This document shows, one piece after another, positions 23,627 to 35,390 of a stretch of DNA of 64,000 bases. Source of the stretch: Diogma glabrata. Its lineage: Eukaryota; Arthropoda; Insecta; Diptera; Cylindrotomidae. Under the pieces are notes generated by a model that saw only the letters and a program-made list of their open reading frames with translations, had not been told where the DNA came from and did not search any database. The stretch's first letter is position 1, and each line of letters starts with the position of its first letter. The stretch covers positions 306,358,661 through 306,422,660 of the forward strand of contig OY856186.1 in assembly GCA_963693315.1 (NCBI GenBank). Reading direction: 5' to 3'. The position numbers were made by a program, and so were the translations under genes.

Positions 23627-24860
23627 ATTTAATAGCAAAATTAGCCATAACATCAAATTGTTCTTCTTTGGAATGGCACCCCCGAAGTCCTGAAACAAGT
23701 TCTTTGAGAATTTGTAATAACTCATGTGGTGCAAACAAATCATTTGTGCTATCTGAATTAATATTAATTGAATTTTCATGATTGATTGCATTTGTTTGAA
23801 CCACTGTACTGAACTGCATTTTTTTGTTAACAAAATTATTATTATTATTATTATTAAAATTTTTATTGTTGTTTTGATGAGGTATTGAAGGAATAATAGG
23901 AAAATCCTGTTGTTGAAATGAAAACGTTGGTTGATTAGAAGGTCGACTCAACTTATTTTTTAGATTCAGATGATTTTTTATTTGAATGTATTTTTCTCTT
24001 TCTGGACAAATTATAGAGTTAGATGTATGATTTCCACTACAATTACAGCAAACATGTTTAGTAATATCGTTTTGTAAAGGACATTCCATATCATCAATAT
24101 GTTCATCTCCACCACAGAAATTACATTTTGGCTTCATGTAGCATGCGTTCGCTCCATGACCATACATTTTACATTTATAACATTGGAGAGGACCTTTGCT
24201 GGTGGATCGACAAATTTCCCATCTGCACACTGTGTTATTAACAAATCTAATATTTTTTAATTGGTTCAGAGACATTGATCCCTTTTTGAAAGCAACAAAA
24301 TAAAGGGCATCTTCACTGTTTCGACGATATTTTTTAGGAATAGTTTTCCAAACATTAACAGGACTCAGGCCACTATTCTCGAGGCTTTTCTTAACTTCAT
24401 TTGTATCCATATCATGGAGCCCACATAGTACAAATTTAACAAAACGATTTTCCTCAAGCGTATATGAGAACATACCATTGTTATGTTCTTTTAATTTAGT
24501 AAAAATTTTGTTATAGTCTGATAGGCTATATGTAAGTATTTTTATGCCAATTGACATTATTTGTATATTATATTTTGAAATATTTAGTTCCTTCATAGTT
24601 TTATGAATCTCCGTTGAGGAAGATTTTGTAATTATTGGAATTTTTTCTACATGTTTTCTAGAACTTTCACCATACGGAGAACTAGTTTGCGATGTTTTTG
24701 CATATTTTGATAAATTAACGTTAGGCGGTAAACCTGCATACCTGTTTACTGTTGGGATGTCACTCATTTTAATGCCTTGACTCATCTGTTTAATGCTGCT
24801 GAGCGAGCTCCTAGGGAGGGTACGCATCTGGCGACTTATAGTTCTTTTATTTGTGAGCAT
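23610..24860 (-). CDS. LINE ORF1, zinc-knuckle Gag-like protein, 416 aa
   Basis: RNA-binding nucleocapsid protein of the LINE. I choose the ATG at 24860; the frame is open eight codons upstream but without an ATG. After a polar N-terminal half comes the PRE_C2HC-like region (LYFVAFKKGSMSLNQLKNIR). Three Cys/His motifs follow: CYKCKMYGHGANAC (CX2CX4HX4C), CNFCGGDEHIDDMEC (CX2CX4HX5C) and CCNCSGNHTSNSIIC. The tail is Asn-rich with a poly-Asn run. Its stop overlaps the start of ORF2 by about 17 bases, so ORF2 may be translated by termination-reinitiation. Layout matches jockey-clade ORF1 proteins. Confidence 0.9.
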   Translation of the reverse strand: MLTNKRTISRQMRTLPRSSLSSIKQMSQGIKMSDIPTVNRYAGLPPNVNLSKYAKTSQTSSPYGESSRKHVEKIPIITKSSSTEIHKTMKELNISKYNIQIMSIGIKILTYSLSDYNKIFTKLKEHNNGMFSYTLEENRFVKFVLCGLHDMDTNEVKKSLENSGLSPVNVWKTIPKKYRRNSEDALYFVAFKKGSMSLNQLKNIRFVNNTVCRWEICRSTSKGPLQCYKCKMYGHGANACYMKPKCNFCGGDEHIDDMECPLQNDITKHVCCNCSGNHTSNSIICPEREKYIQIKNHLNLKNKLSRPSNQPTFSFQQQDFPIIPSIPHQNNNKNFNNNNNNNFVNKKMQFSTVVQTNAINHENSININSDSTNDLFAPHELLQILKELVSGLRGCHSKEEQFDVMANFAIKYVCYP

Positions 24861-25059
24861 CCACACACAATAATCACAAAACAATCAATTTATATTTCAA
24901 TGTTTAACTTTAATTTGATTTGAATTTATAACTAACAACAAATCCAAACAAAAAATAAAACACAGTTAGAAATTTTAATATTGAAAAAATTTGATTATAA
25001 CTTGATAATTTGATGTTTACTTCGCAAACACCGAATATCGAATCAATAATTGTTATATA

Positions 25060-26529
25060 AATAAAAACGCAATAATTACAATAAAATTACTCACTCTTAT
25101 TTATTCAGGTAAAGAAACACCTATAACTAATTAATAATTCTTCTTTTTTTTATAATTAAATTTTCTTATTTTTTCGCTACTATTTTTTGTTTTATTTTAT
25201 TTATTACCACAAAATTCAAAATATATTTTTCTTTTAATTTCTTAAATTTTTATTTATAAAATATAACCAAAAAAAAAACAAAATATGTTGAGTTGGAATT
25301 GTTGAGGTGGTTATAAATTTTTTTTGTTTTGTTTTAAAGACTTTAAAGCCTTATTTTACTGCAGATATGGACGAAGTTTTACACATATCCAAAACTTCAA
25401 TTTGTTTGATCTTGACCTTTCTTTTTCGTTTTACTATGCCCAAAACTTAAACTTTTTGTAAGCACAGTCACATAACATTTATATGTATTTTTTTTTTTGT
25501 TTTGTTTCGTCCTGATAAATACTTCAGAACTAACAATTATAATTTATCTTAGAAGATTTTATCTTTATTTTAGAATAAAATTAATCACTACATGTATTTT
25601 TCTTATTTTTTTGTTCTTGACAAATAAAATTTTTCAAATTAATCAATAAATTTTTTTTTATATTTTTTTCTTGCAGACATACATTTACATAACATTTATT
25701 TTTGTTTTGTTTTGCCTTTTTCTTTTTAATAATTATTCTTAAATATTAAATTGTTGGAGGATTCACCTTGGGAATCCGTTTGGATTTTTTACACAAATTT
25801 AATGAATTCACACACCAAAACAAAAAAAACAAGAAAAACGGTGTTATCCTAGGGACGGATGAAGATGTGGGAATCTCCTATTTATAGTTTATCTAGCCCG
25901 ACATTTATGAAAAAAAAAATGTCAATAATATGGTTTACGTTTGCAAAGTTGAAAGTAACATATATATATACAAATATAAAAACAATATAAACGAAAAATA
26001 ACTAGCGTGACCGCTGTTGAGTGGTGGCTTCTTCTAATCCAGTTGCTGTGTTTATCCACTTTTTCGTATTTACTTCGTTACTATCCCTCCAATTACATTT
26101 ACTGGATTTACTATTGTATGCGGAATCCAGCTTCCAATTGTTGAAAAATTAGTTCTATTATAGTTATGCCCACAAGAAAAATTATTTCCAAGTTATTGTT
26201 ATGTACAGTTTTTTGAAGGTCATCTTTCATTCCATTAATTCCGCTAATTTGCCAAATAGATTAGAAATAATGAAAGTGATTGTAACGTTTAGCAGTGCAA
26301 GCTAGGCTTCAGCTGGAAGTGAGGCTTGCACTTACTAGAGTCATAGAATTGTTTTCCTGACCGTATGCCCGATTCCCGCTCTATCGACTTGGCTCAGTCT
26401 GTATTGGTCGTGGGATTGAATCGGCAGTCAGGAAACCCTAGAAGTGAGCGGATGCACGATAAGAAAACGCAGACAGCCGTCCCTACTTACCTTTTAATCC
26501 CTGTACCATGTTCTCATTACTCACCACCA
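25060..26529. other. Non-coding interval
   Basis: AT-rich, no supported gene. 25838-25930 resembles 6585-6680. A GC-richer stretch at about 26260-26640 could be an LTR or leader fragment; I see no partner. Confidence 0.5.
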
Positions 26530-26556
26530 CCCCCCCCCCCCCCCCCCCCCCCCCCC
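26530..26556 (+). repeat. Poly-C tract, 27 bases
   Basis: Uninterrupted run of about 27 C. The minus strand is a poly-G run able to form G-quadruplexes. Its length is probably unstable and may be an assembly estimate. Confidence 0.9.
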
Positions 26557-26809
26557 GTTCAGACATGGGCCATGCGAACCTGTAATTGCGTGTTCAGAGA
26601 GAACACCAACCACCTTAGCCCATGCTGATATCAAAATAATTACTCAAGTCATGTTATATGTATAGAAAAAATAACTAAACCTTAAAATAAACTAAATGAC
26701 CAGACTCACCTTCAAATTCGCAGTTGATGTTTCCGTCTCTAAAGATAACGCGTTATCCCAAAACACGATATTTTTATTCCATGATCTTTATTTATAATGA
26801 TCTTTATTC

Positions 26810-27120
26810 AGAATAACTTTGATCCATGATCTTTATTCAGAATAACTTTAATAATATTTTAATCAGTACACTAATTCATTTAGTTTTCACAAAGAAAACT
26901 TTTTCCAAAATTCTATTCAGAATAACTTTAATAATATTTTAATCAGTACACTAATTCATTTAGTTTTCACAAAGAAAACTTTTTGCAAAATTCTATTCAG
27001 AATAACTTTAATAATTTAATCAGTACACTAACATATTTAGTTTTCACAAAGAAAACTTTTTCCAAAATTATATTTAGATTAACTTTACTAATATTTTAAT
27101 TCTATTCAGATTAACTTTAC
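26810..27120. repeat. 80-bp tandem repeat
   Basis: About three near-identical units containing TTCAGAATAACTTTAATAAT, CAGTACACTAATTCATTTAG and CACAAAGAAAACTTTTT, followed by a diverged partial copy. Confidence 0.88.
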
Positions 27121-27129
27121 TATTAAAAT

Positions 27130-29072
27130 AAGAAACAAAAACTCAAAAAAACAAATAGACTATTTTTATACACTAAAATAAACAACAAAAAAAAATAAAA
27201 CAAATACACCACCGATTGCTTTACTTCAAACGACCGAACTCGTCCACGTAACAAAACTCAATCCCGACCAAAACTAAAAACAAATTGTGACCATCTTGGT
27301 CGACAATTCGAATCCGAGTCCCCACTAAAAATTTTTCAACTCAAATCAACACCTCGGTGTTATCCGAGCTCTGGTCAAAATGCTCTTAGTACACAAAATT
27401 AAAAATAACGAGAGAAAAAAATTAATTCCAGAATCTAATCAATTTGTGGGAACTTTCCCACAAATAAACGAAAACTTGTTTAATTACAACAAAAAAACGA
27501 AAGGCTGAATTTCAGTCTTAAGTAGAAAAGAAAGAAAAATGAGAATTAAATAAAGTGAAATTGGATCACCAATTAGGTTAATCCAGAATTTTTCAGTAAT
27601 TGTTTTCTGTAAAACTTACAGAAAGCAAAACATGTGAGAATTTTTCTGGAATTATTAATATTTTTGCATAATGTGCAAAACGAAATATGGGAAAATTTTT
27701 GAAAAATGGGTATAATGACTATAATGTCATGATGGATCAAAATTATAAAATTAGAAATTGTCTGGAATTTATCAGACTTGCGACGAAGGGAAGATGATAA
27801 ATCTTTGACACGAAAATAGTGTTTCTGAAATTCCCTTCGTCACATGATTATTAGCGATTCCAATCACTTATCCACAGAAATCTTCCTGCATTGCTAAAAT
27901 TATACATATGTATATATATGAACTGTATTAATAACTCCAATTAAGCACTCTCATAAATTTTTCATTAAGAAAACTATTATTTTTGTTGGTCTTGCCATTA
28001 ATAATTCCTTTTTTATTAATATAATTTCTTTTTATTTCCTTTTTTGAAAGATTATACTTATCTTTAACATCAAAAAAATATACTTAATTTATTTTGATTT
28101 TTTATTAATATATTATTTCCCGATTTTATTTTAAAAGAAAAGATGCGAACATGTTTCTTACAAGAAAAAAGTTCGAATTCATTGTTAAAAAAATATGTCG
28201 CCATTGACATTTTATAATGATTTTTCTACCAAAAAAAAAGCTTTACCAACTTTGAAGTAAAAAAAAAACTACGTTCTTTCGTTCAGTTTAAAATGGATGA
28301 GTAGGTTTTCTAATGTATTTGGTTATTTGCTGTTTGAAGATTAATTTGAATTTGAAAAGTTTGGGTTGTTTCTGTTTAAAAAATGAATTATGAGTTTTTA
28401 TTTAGAAGAGAAAAGATGAATTATTAGAAATGTAAAGATGTTTGTTAATAAATTACGAAACGTATTAAATGTGTTTCAATTATTTAATGAGAAGAATTGG
28501 ACAACCGTTACAAAATATTTTCTTTTCACTGTTTCACAAAAAAACATTTTAACTATGAACTATATTTTTTTCTTAATGAAATAACTCAAATATTTAACTA
28601 TCAAATTTAACTTAAAACATTTTAGTTATTAACTATACTCTTATTTTATGCTATATAAAATAACCCAAAGATTTAAATAAACCTTTTTTGATGATTTTAG
28701 TCTCATGACTAAATCTCTAATATTTCCAATCCCAAAATTTTTCAATCCTTATATACAATGTTTTCAACAGTATTTCTACATATCATAAATGCATTGGAAT
28801 CAGTTGAATAATTTTTAATTAATTTAAGTGCAAAGTAATAAAAAAAACTATTAATATACAAAAAAATTACGTTAAGTATAAGTATAACAAACCCCATCCC
28901 ACATGTTTAGGCCATGATTTTAAATTAAAATACCAAAAACAATTCTGGATTGTTACACCGTGAGGCAGACCCAAACCCTAGATAAGAGTTCCATAAGCCG
29001 GGAACTTAGAAAAACAATTAAAAGCAGATATTATGTTGTGGAACAAAAAAACAATTTTAGCTAAAAATAATG
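27130..29072. other. Non-coding interval
   Basis: No gene. 27200-27400 is a C-rich patch with TTCGAATCCGAGTCCCC. 28900-29060 could contain the start of an LTR of the adjacent Gypsy remnant (minus-strand TGTAACAATCCAG near 28960), unproven. Confidence 0.45.
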
Positions 29073-30670
29073 CTAACAACGTATGTCTTTTATGTGATAG
29101 ACACCCATAGTTTTTCCATTTGCGTCTGCTACCTCAAAAGCAACATTACCTACTGGTTTAATAATTTGACCACGGATAAACTTAGGGCCGAGCTTAGCAC
29201 AGTAGTCCTTTGTAGCATCACTTCCTGTGAAATTCCTGACAAACATCATTTGATGTGGTTTGAATTTACGAACTCTACTTCGAAGGTTATATTGAATGGC
29301 ATATTTTTCATATGCTGCTCTGAGATGGTGTAGCACAGTTTTTTGAGCGACTGATAACCTATCAGGTTATGTAGCGAAATGTCAGTTACTTTCACTTATT
29401 TTATGAAGTTTACTTAACAAGTCGTAATTGGATCCGTGTGAAATCATGTGTGGACCAAATACTAAATAATGTGTGGGTCTAATCCTGTAGACACATGTAC
29501 AACATTTCGTAAAGCATTTGCCACTTCATGGATATGCAAATCTCATTCTTTATGGCTATCATACACATACGACCGGATCGCCGCTAGAAGGGAACGGTTT
29601 GCTCTCTCGGAAGCGTTTGACTGAGGAGAGAACTTCGGTGTAAACATGTGTTTCACTCCATATTTGCACAGTAAATTTTCTTAGATCTTAGATTCGAATT
29701 GTCTGCCCGGATACTATCGCTTGCGGTACACCGAACACATTAAAAACTTGGTCTTCAAGATATTTAACAACTTTTGTTGATGTAGCACTGCGGACTGGTT
29801 CTAACAAAACAAAACGAGAATATTTATCCAAAATGATTAATATGTGAGTATTTCCCATTTTGGATCTTGGATAAGGTCCTAAAATATCTATATAAACATG
29901 TTCCCATGGTCGTGTTACTTCAATAAACTCACCCATTTTTGGTCGAGTTTGAAAATTTACTGCTTTACATTTCTTGCAAATTAGCTATATAATCCTTTAC
30001 GCTTCGGGACATATTTGGCCAAAAGAACCAACGTCGTAAATATTCTAACGTTTTTGCTACTCCAAAATGTGAAGATGTAGGAGAATTATGAGCTATTGAA
30101 CTATTAACGAATGTGTTAAAGGATCGGGTACAAAAAGTTTCCAGTCTGAAAGGTCAGTTTTGTGTAATAAACACCAAAAGAAGGATTGATAAAAAGTTTG
30201 CCATCTTTCTCATAAAGGTTAGTGATAGTGCCAGGTGGACTTTCCTTCAATAACTGAATCCTATCTATATATGTTTTTTCAGTGAAAGCTTCGGATTCAT
30301 AATCAATGTGAAGTGGTGATAAACTTATGTCTTTTACTAAGTCAATTTCTGATAGTTGTTCAGAGTTGACTCGTGATAACGCATCTGGAACCACATTTAC
30401 TGATCCTTTAATGGACAATTTTAAAATTATATGATTGGAGCTTCAAGCTCCAGCGAGCTAGCCTGCCAGATAAGTCTTTCTGCTCCATTAACCATTTCAA
30501 ACTGGCATGATCAGTCTTATTGTAAATGGGTAACCTTCAACATAAGGACGAAATTTTTTTACACATATCACTGCTGCCAAACATTCTTGTTCCGTAACAG
30601 CATAGTTGCGCTGAGCAGCATTCAAAAATTGATGTTTTTATCAATATCGGACAACTTAATTGAATAAATT
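29073..30670 (-). pseudogene. Decayed Ty3/Gypsy pol (RNase H and integrase)
   Basis: Minus-strand pieces in pol order: RNase H end at 30640-30431 (weak), VVPDALSRV connection at 30418-30116, integrase core start YIDILGPYPRSKMGNTHILI at 29936-29688, and the integrase C-terminal chromodomain-like end YNLRSRVRKFKPHQMMFVRN to YHIKDIRC at 29336-29073. Between 29936 and 29336 the frame is broken several times, and the second catalytic Asp (normally VSDNGTQF) reads VSGQTIRI. Protease and reverse transcriptase are missing. It is related to the intact pol at 58642-62163 (same IDILGPYPRSK motif) but clearly diverged. Confidence 0.85.
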
Positions 30671-30849
30671 TAAATTGAAATGGGACGATTTTGTTAAACC
30701 AAATTTAGATTTAGCAGTTTAGTACAATTTAGCAGATAATTGGAACACAGACTTAGTGTTAATTGATTTACCACATTTAGTAAAAATTAGCATCAATTGG
30801 AATGCAGTCTTAACATATATTAGGTAAACACACCGTCTAGATTGATAAT

Positions 30850-31060
30850 ATTCAAAAATATATTAAAACGTTTGTCTTTTTCGAAATAAAAATTTTAAAC
30901 TTTCAAAACTAAAAAATGTATGAAGCCAAAAATTGTCAATATTAAAACGTTTGTCTTTTTCGAAATAAAAATTTTAAACTTTCAAAACTAAAAAATGTAT
31001 GAAGCCAAAAATTGTCCATATCAAAAATGTATGAAGCCAAAAATTGTCCATATTTTAGAA
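30850..31060. repeat. ~83-bp tandem repeat
   Basis: Two near-perfect units with AAAACGTTTGTCTTTTTCG and AAAAAATGTATGAAGCC, then a shorter third copy of ATGTATGAAGCCAAAAATTG. Confidence 0.88.
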
Positions 31061-31255
31061 CACATTGATACCAACACAAAAATATTAAATTTTCTATCAA
31101 CCGGTTGACATTTGTTCGCAATTTTTTTTTGTAAATTTTTATTATTGTTCAAAAAGATAAACAACAAAAGAATTACATATTTAGATAAATAAATTTAAAT
31201 TAATTCGACAATGTATGTTCTAATTGAGTAAAATATGTTTTTTATAAATTTGCAA

Positions 31256-32040
31256 TGGAGTCAAATTCAGATATGTGTATATTAAATGAACAAAATGGTA
31301 GAAAACAGAAATCTTGTTAATAAATAACAATCATAATTAAAATGCTGATGAAGATGATGATAATTTATCGATAACATACGAAAATAAATTTGTTAATAAT
31401 TGTAATAATTTATGTCAACAACAAAATGTGACATGGCTTGATGATGAAGAGATTGATAAATTAGATTTATCTATTGATCCAGGACCGATAATGTCCAATC
31501 GAGTGGATAGCGCTGATATAGTATATAAAGCAAAAAAGAAGAAATATAAAATGTAAAATGGTTGGAAAATATGTAATGGGGGATATATTAGGAGAAGAAT
31601 CTTACGGAAAAGTGAAGGAAGTATTAGACTCTGAAACGTTAAGCAGAAGAGCTGTGAAGGTAAATCTAAATTGTTTGGTTATGTACGAATTGCCAATATT
31701 TTTGTATTATGTCCTTTAGATATTGACAAAAAGAAAATTGCGTCGGATTCCAAATGTGGAACAAAATGTAAGGAAAGAGATACAGCTACATCGCATATTA
31801 AAACATAAAAATGTAATTGAACTTTTGGATGTGTTGTACAATGAAGAGAAACAAAAAACGTATTTGATTATGGAGTACTGTGTTGGGGGTTTACAAGAAA
31901 TGTTAGAATCTGTACCAACAAAAAAGCTACCTTTATTTCAAGCGCATAAATATTTTACACAATTAATTGATGGATTAGAATATTTGCATGGTCGAGGAAT
32001 AATTCATAAAGATATCAAACCTGGAAAAAGCTTCCTTTAA
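31256..32040 (+). pseudogene. N-terminal fragment of LKB1/STK11 kinase
   Basis: Strong similarity to the Ser/Thr kinase LKB1/STK11, the master kinase upstream of AMPK. The N-terminal part reads [16 protein letters not shown], then [23 protein letters not shown] (ATP-binding Lys), [35 protein letters not shown] and [19 protein letters not shown] 60-base intron (31660-31719, GT-AG, phase 0) interrupts it, so it is not a processed retrocopy. It is broken: a 7-base tandem duplication TAAAATG at 31547-31560 brings in a stop and frameshift; the first codons after the ATG at 31256 also lose frame; the glycine loop has GEESYG where GEGSYG is usual; and the frame ends just after IKPG, so the catalytic-loop Asn, DFG and whole C-lobe are missing. 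Likely a segmental duplicate. Confidence 0.88.
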
Positions 32041-32882
32041 ACAACTTATCAATTTGATAAATGTACTAGCATTGTTTTTTTTTCAGTTGAACGTTTTGAA
32101 AGTTGAACGAAGACAATTTTGGAATCAAACTAAATTCAGTTGCTTTGAGTTTTTATTGTATGTATGTATTATTGTTGACTATTTCATGGATATAAATAAA
32201 ATAATTTAGTTTTAATGAGGAATATTTTATTTATTGTAATTTTAAGTAATAACTTTTAATAAAATTGTTAGTGTTCACTCTGTGAATCACTTTGGACTTT
32301 TTACTAACACAAAAAAAACACAGATGTTTACAAACTACCTCCAGACAATTGGTTGACTTTAGGAATCTCTTACACCGTCAATTTACACTATCATCAAAAC
32401 AAAACTATCTTTACAACAATATAAATGTATATATATATGAATATAAATAAATAAAAATACCTAACTTAAATTGTTCTGGTAGGCCGTGGACAATCCTTTT
32501 GTCATCCTGTATCAGCATAAAAAAAATCGACTTCCTCTTGCTTTCCTCAGTACATTCCCTTGTTATCACTTTTGTTCGGCTGATGCTACCAACTTCAATT
32601 TTGTGCCAAATTCTCTTAAGCACAATGATCACAATGATGCTAACTTTATTCGTAGCGCTTATATAAACTTAGAAGCGGTAGAATAAACATCCATATGCAC
32701 ATACACTATACTGCACAGTATGTGACGCAGTACCTCAATGGTTTTCTTCTCTTTCAAGATATTGGCAATAATTATCAAAATAAAAAAATTTAGGAGTAAA
32801 ACCACAATGATTAAGCACTTGTTCATTTATCATATTTGTTCGCGCCTCTAGCTTGGCAGTGGACTGTATTTGAATAATACTA
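32041..32882. other. Non-coding interval
   Basis: No further kinase exon recognised. A possible acceptor TTTTTTTTTCAG at about 32084-32095 is followed by a short open stretch without similarity. 32843-32872 repeats 9604-9632. Confidence 0.5.
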
Positions 32883-33215
32883 TTGAGGACTTACACCATG
32901 TTTAAAACAAATCCGAGGTAGAAATTTTACCCCATGCTAAATAGTATGATTGATACCACACCCCATGCTAATTAGTCTCATTCGGCAAAAAATTGATAAA
33001 CAATAAATATTCAAAAAAACGGTAAAACAAAAGATCGTCAATAATTGGGATCGATTTCAATTCCATATAACGAATAACCACTAAAAGTTGAAAGTTTGAA
33101 GTTGAAAGTAAAAAAAAAATTCAAAATGAAATTCGTCAAAAGTGTTATAAAAAAATTCATAGTTAAATGAGATTTAATAAAACAAATAATAAAAAAGTTG
33201 CAATTAAAATTAATA
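32883..33215 (+). repeat. Left terminal inverted repeat of the 6.9-kb element
   Basis: Pairs with 39450-39785 with modest divergence. It contains ACCCCATGCTAAATAGTAT and CCATATAACGAATAACCAC. Confidence 0.82.
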
Positions 33216-33340
33216 AGGTAATTTTAGATTTTTGAGATCAATTAAACTCAAGTAAGTAAAGAAGTAATTGGAATTTTTTCAATTCAAAGGTATGGTTTGA
33301 AGTTTTTCAGAAAAAAACCCCAATTCACATTTTTCGTGTT

Positions 33341-33424
33341 TCGGATCGGATTCGAACCTACCCTCGTCAGTGCCCGGCTCGAATCCTTGGGCAGACACGC
33401 TATCGATTACGCCGTTGAGGCGAT
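33341..33424 (-). repeat. tRNA-like Pol III promoter block, copy 1
   Basis: On the minus strand GGTTCGAATCC (33348-33358) matches the B box, and CGGCGTAATCGATAGCG (about 33398-33414) resembles an A box at tRNA spacing. Between them TGCCC...GGGCA can form a stem. No complete tRNA cloverleaf, so I read it as a tRNA-derived SINE head or tRNA pseudogene. Confidence 0.55.
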
Positions 33425-34563
33425 GATAATTTCAAAGTTGAAACTTCTTCATCACTTATTTATTTTACTTAAAATCTTTCCACTGTCATTAGACTCCATA
33501 CTATGGAAATGTTTTTACATTATATGGGATTTTTTGCATTAAATTTCTAGACAATACTTTGTGTGAATTCATAGTGTGTAAACCCTTGTATTGATTGGAG
33601 TTCTTGTTTAATAGTTTTTTGATAATCGCTGGCCAAAATCCAATTTCAATTCCAAAATTTGTTTGTCGAAGTAAATTTTATCAAATAATTATTACGACTC
33701 TTTTTAATTTATTTATAAGAGTAAATTCCACTAAATAATTATTAAAAACTCTTATTAATTTCCGAAAAAATATTCTCTTTATTTTATTTTACAATATATA
33801 AATCAATGTATAATATATTGAAATATCCAAAATCCAAAATATTGAAATATAATATGTATATTGAAATAATAAAATTATTAATTTGTTTGTATCGACCAAT
33901 TAAGCTCACTGCTAAATTTTTAATGAAAGAGTATAGAACAATTATATAAACAAAAGGCGCTAAAATATATAAAATGCGCCAAAATAAAATTTGTCGATTA
34001 ATCAAAAAACAAATGACATCTATATTTTAAATAATTCTTGTGGTCAACGACATCTATTGCTTTGTAGAAAAAAAATAGCGAAAATATTCTGCAGTTTCCA
34101 CTGTAAAATACAAATGTCATTTGTCAAAACTAAGAAAATGTAAACAAGATAAGTATAACTAATTCTAATATAAATTCTTAATTACATAATTATTTAATTA
34201 TAAAAACATTTTTATATAGATTAATAATGCTCAGCTTGAAGACAGATGGAATATCCACTGATCTCAAGATCTGCCGTCAACACATAGAATGGGGAACATT
34301 TCTATTCTAATTAACATCCTAAGTCACGTTTGTATAGTCATTATTGATTGTTTCCAATCAATGTGAAATCAATGGCTGACACTTGGTCAATTTGTAGTTC
34401 TATATGTATTAACATTAGACTACATTAAGGGAATTTAAATTTATTTTAGATTTTTGAGATCAATTAAACTCCAGTAAGTAAAGAAGTAATTGGAATTTTT
34501 TCAATTCAAAGGTATGGTTTGAAGTTTTTCAGAAAAAAAACCCCAATTCACATTTTTCGTGTT

Positions 34564-34648
34564 TCGGATCGGATTCGAACCTACCCTCGTCAGTGCCCGG
34601 CTCGAATCCTTGGGCAGACACGCTATCGATTACGCCGTTGAGGCGATG
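34564..34648 (-). repeat. tRNA-like Pol III promoter block, copy 2
   Basis: Near-identical to 33341-33424; duplicated together with block A. Confidence 0.55.
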
Positions 34649-35274
34649 ACAATTTCAAAGTTGAAACTTCTTCATCACTTATTTATTTTACTTAAGTTGA
34701 ATTTTTCCACTGTCATTAGACTCCATATTATGGAAATGTTTTTACATTATATGGGATTTTTTGCATTAAATTTCTAGACAATACTTTGTGTGAATTCATA
34801 GAATGGGGAACATTTCTATTCTGATTAACATCCTAAGTCACGATTGTATAGTCATTATTGATTGTTTCCAATCAATGTGAAATCAATGGCTGACACTTGG
34901 TCAATTTGTAGTTCTATATGTATTAACATTAGACTACATTAAGGGAACTTAAATTAATTTTGGATTTTTGAGATCAATTAAACTCAAGTAAGTAAAGAAG
35001 TAATTGGAATTTTTTCAATTCAAAGGTATTAGTAAGGTAAGTTTTAATTTTATTATTTATTTCAAATTTATTTCATTTTTCATTTCATTTCATTTCATTT
35101 TTTTACGTATATAATAACGTTTATTTAACTTTAGGCCACTGCCTTTTTGATTTCACAGTTTTTCAAATCAAAAAAATTCATCAAGTATTCAATAACAAAA
35201 CAAAATGTTGTAATTTTAATTAATCATTTATTAAAAACTTAAAAAAGTTTTTTTGAAATAAATTCTTAGACTAC

Positions 35275-35390
35275 CTAGTTTCATTTTATTAATCATCCTC
35301 AGAAAGAATTTTTGCTACAGAGTATCAAAATTAGTAAAACATATCTTTCTGAGGATGGTTAACAAAACTGAAACTAGTAAATAGTATATT
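35275..35390. repeat. Short palindrome in left arm
   Basis: CATCCTCAGAAAGAATT... is followed by its complement TTTCTGAGGATGG and then CTAGTTTC-type flanks. The same structure lies in the right arm at about 39215-39305. It is an inner fold-back of the element. Confidence 0.7.

Larger units (their letters stand above)
20721..25044 (-). mobile_element. Full-length jockey-like LINE with 15-bp TSD
   Basis: Two-ORF non-LTR retrotransposon. The 5' end is at about 25044 (GATTCGATATTCGG on the minus strand), with a 184-base 5' UTR. Both ORFs are open. The 3' end carries AATAAAGG followed by an (ATT)n tail near 20721-20735. The 15-base sequence AATAATTGTTATATA is present at 25045-25059 and 20706-20720, so the target-site duplication is intact. 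This is strong evidence for a complete and fairly young insertion. Confidence 0.93.
33215..35035 (+). repeat. ~515-bp tandem duplication within the left arm
   Basis: Block A (TTTTAGATTTTTGAGATCAA to ATTCATAG) occurs at 33220-33590 and 34440-34800, and its first part again at 34957-35030. Block B (GAATGGGGAACATTTCTATT...) occurs at 34275-34440 and 34800-34957. The order is A - unique 0.7 kb - B - A - B - partial A, i.e. a tandem duplication of an A+B unit with an insertion in the first copy. Confidence 0.82.

Noticed and set aside
26365..26628. 87-residue ORF with a poly-Pro run
   Set aside because: Poly-Pro comes from the poly-C tract; the rest has no protein-family features.
31256..32040. 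A functional LKB1 gene
   Set aside because: Frameshift, in-frame stop and missing C-lobe; no downstream kinase exons seen in the next 10 kb.
33341..33424. A functional tRNA gene
   Set aside because: A and B boxes are present, but acceptor and anticodon arms do not complete a cloverleaf, and it is duplicated within a repeat.
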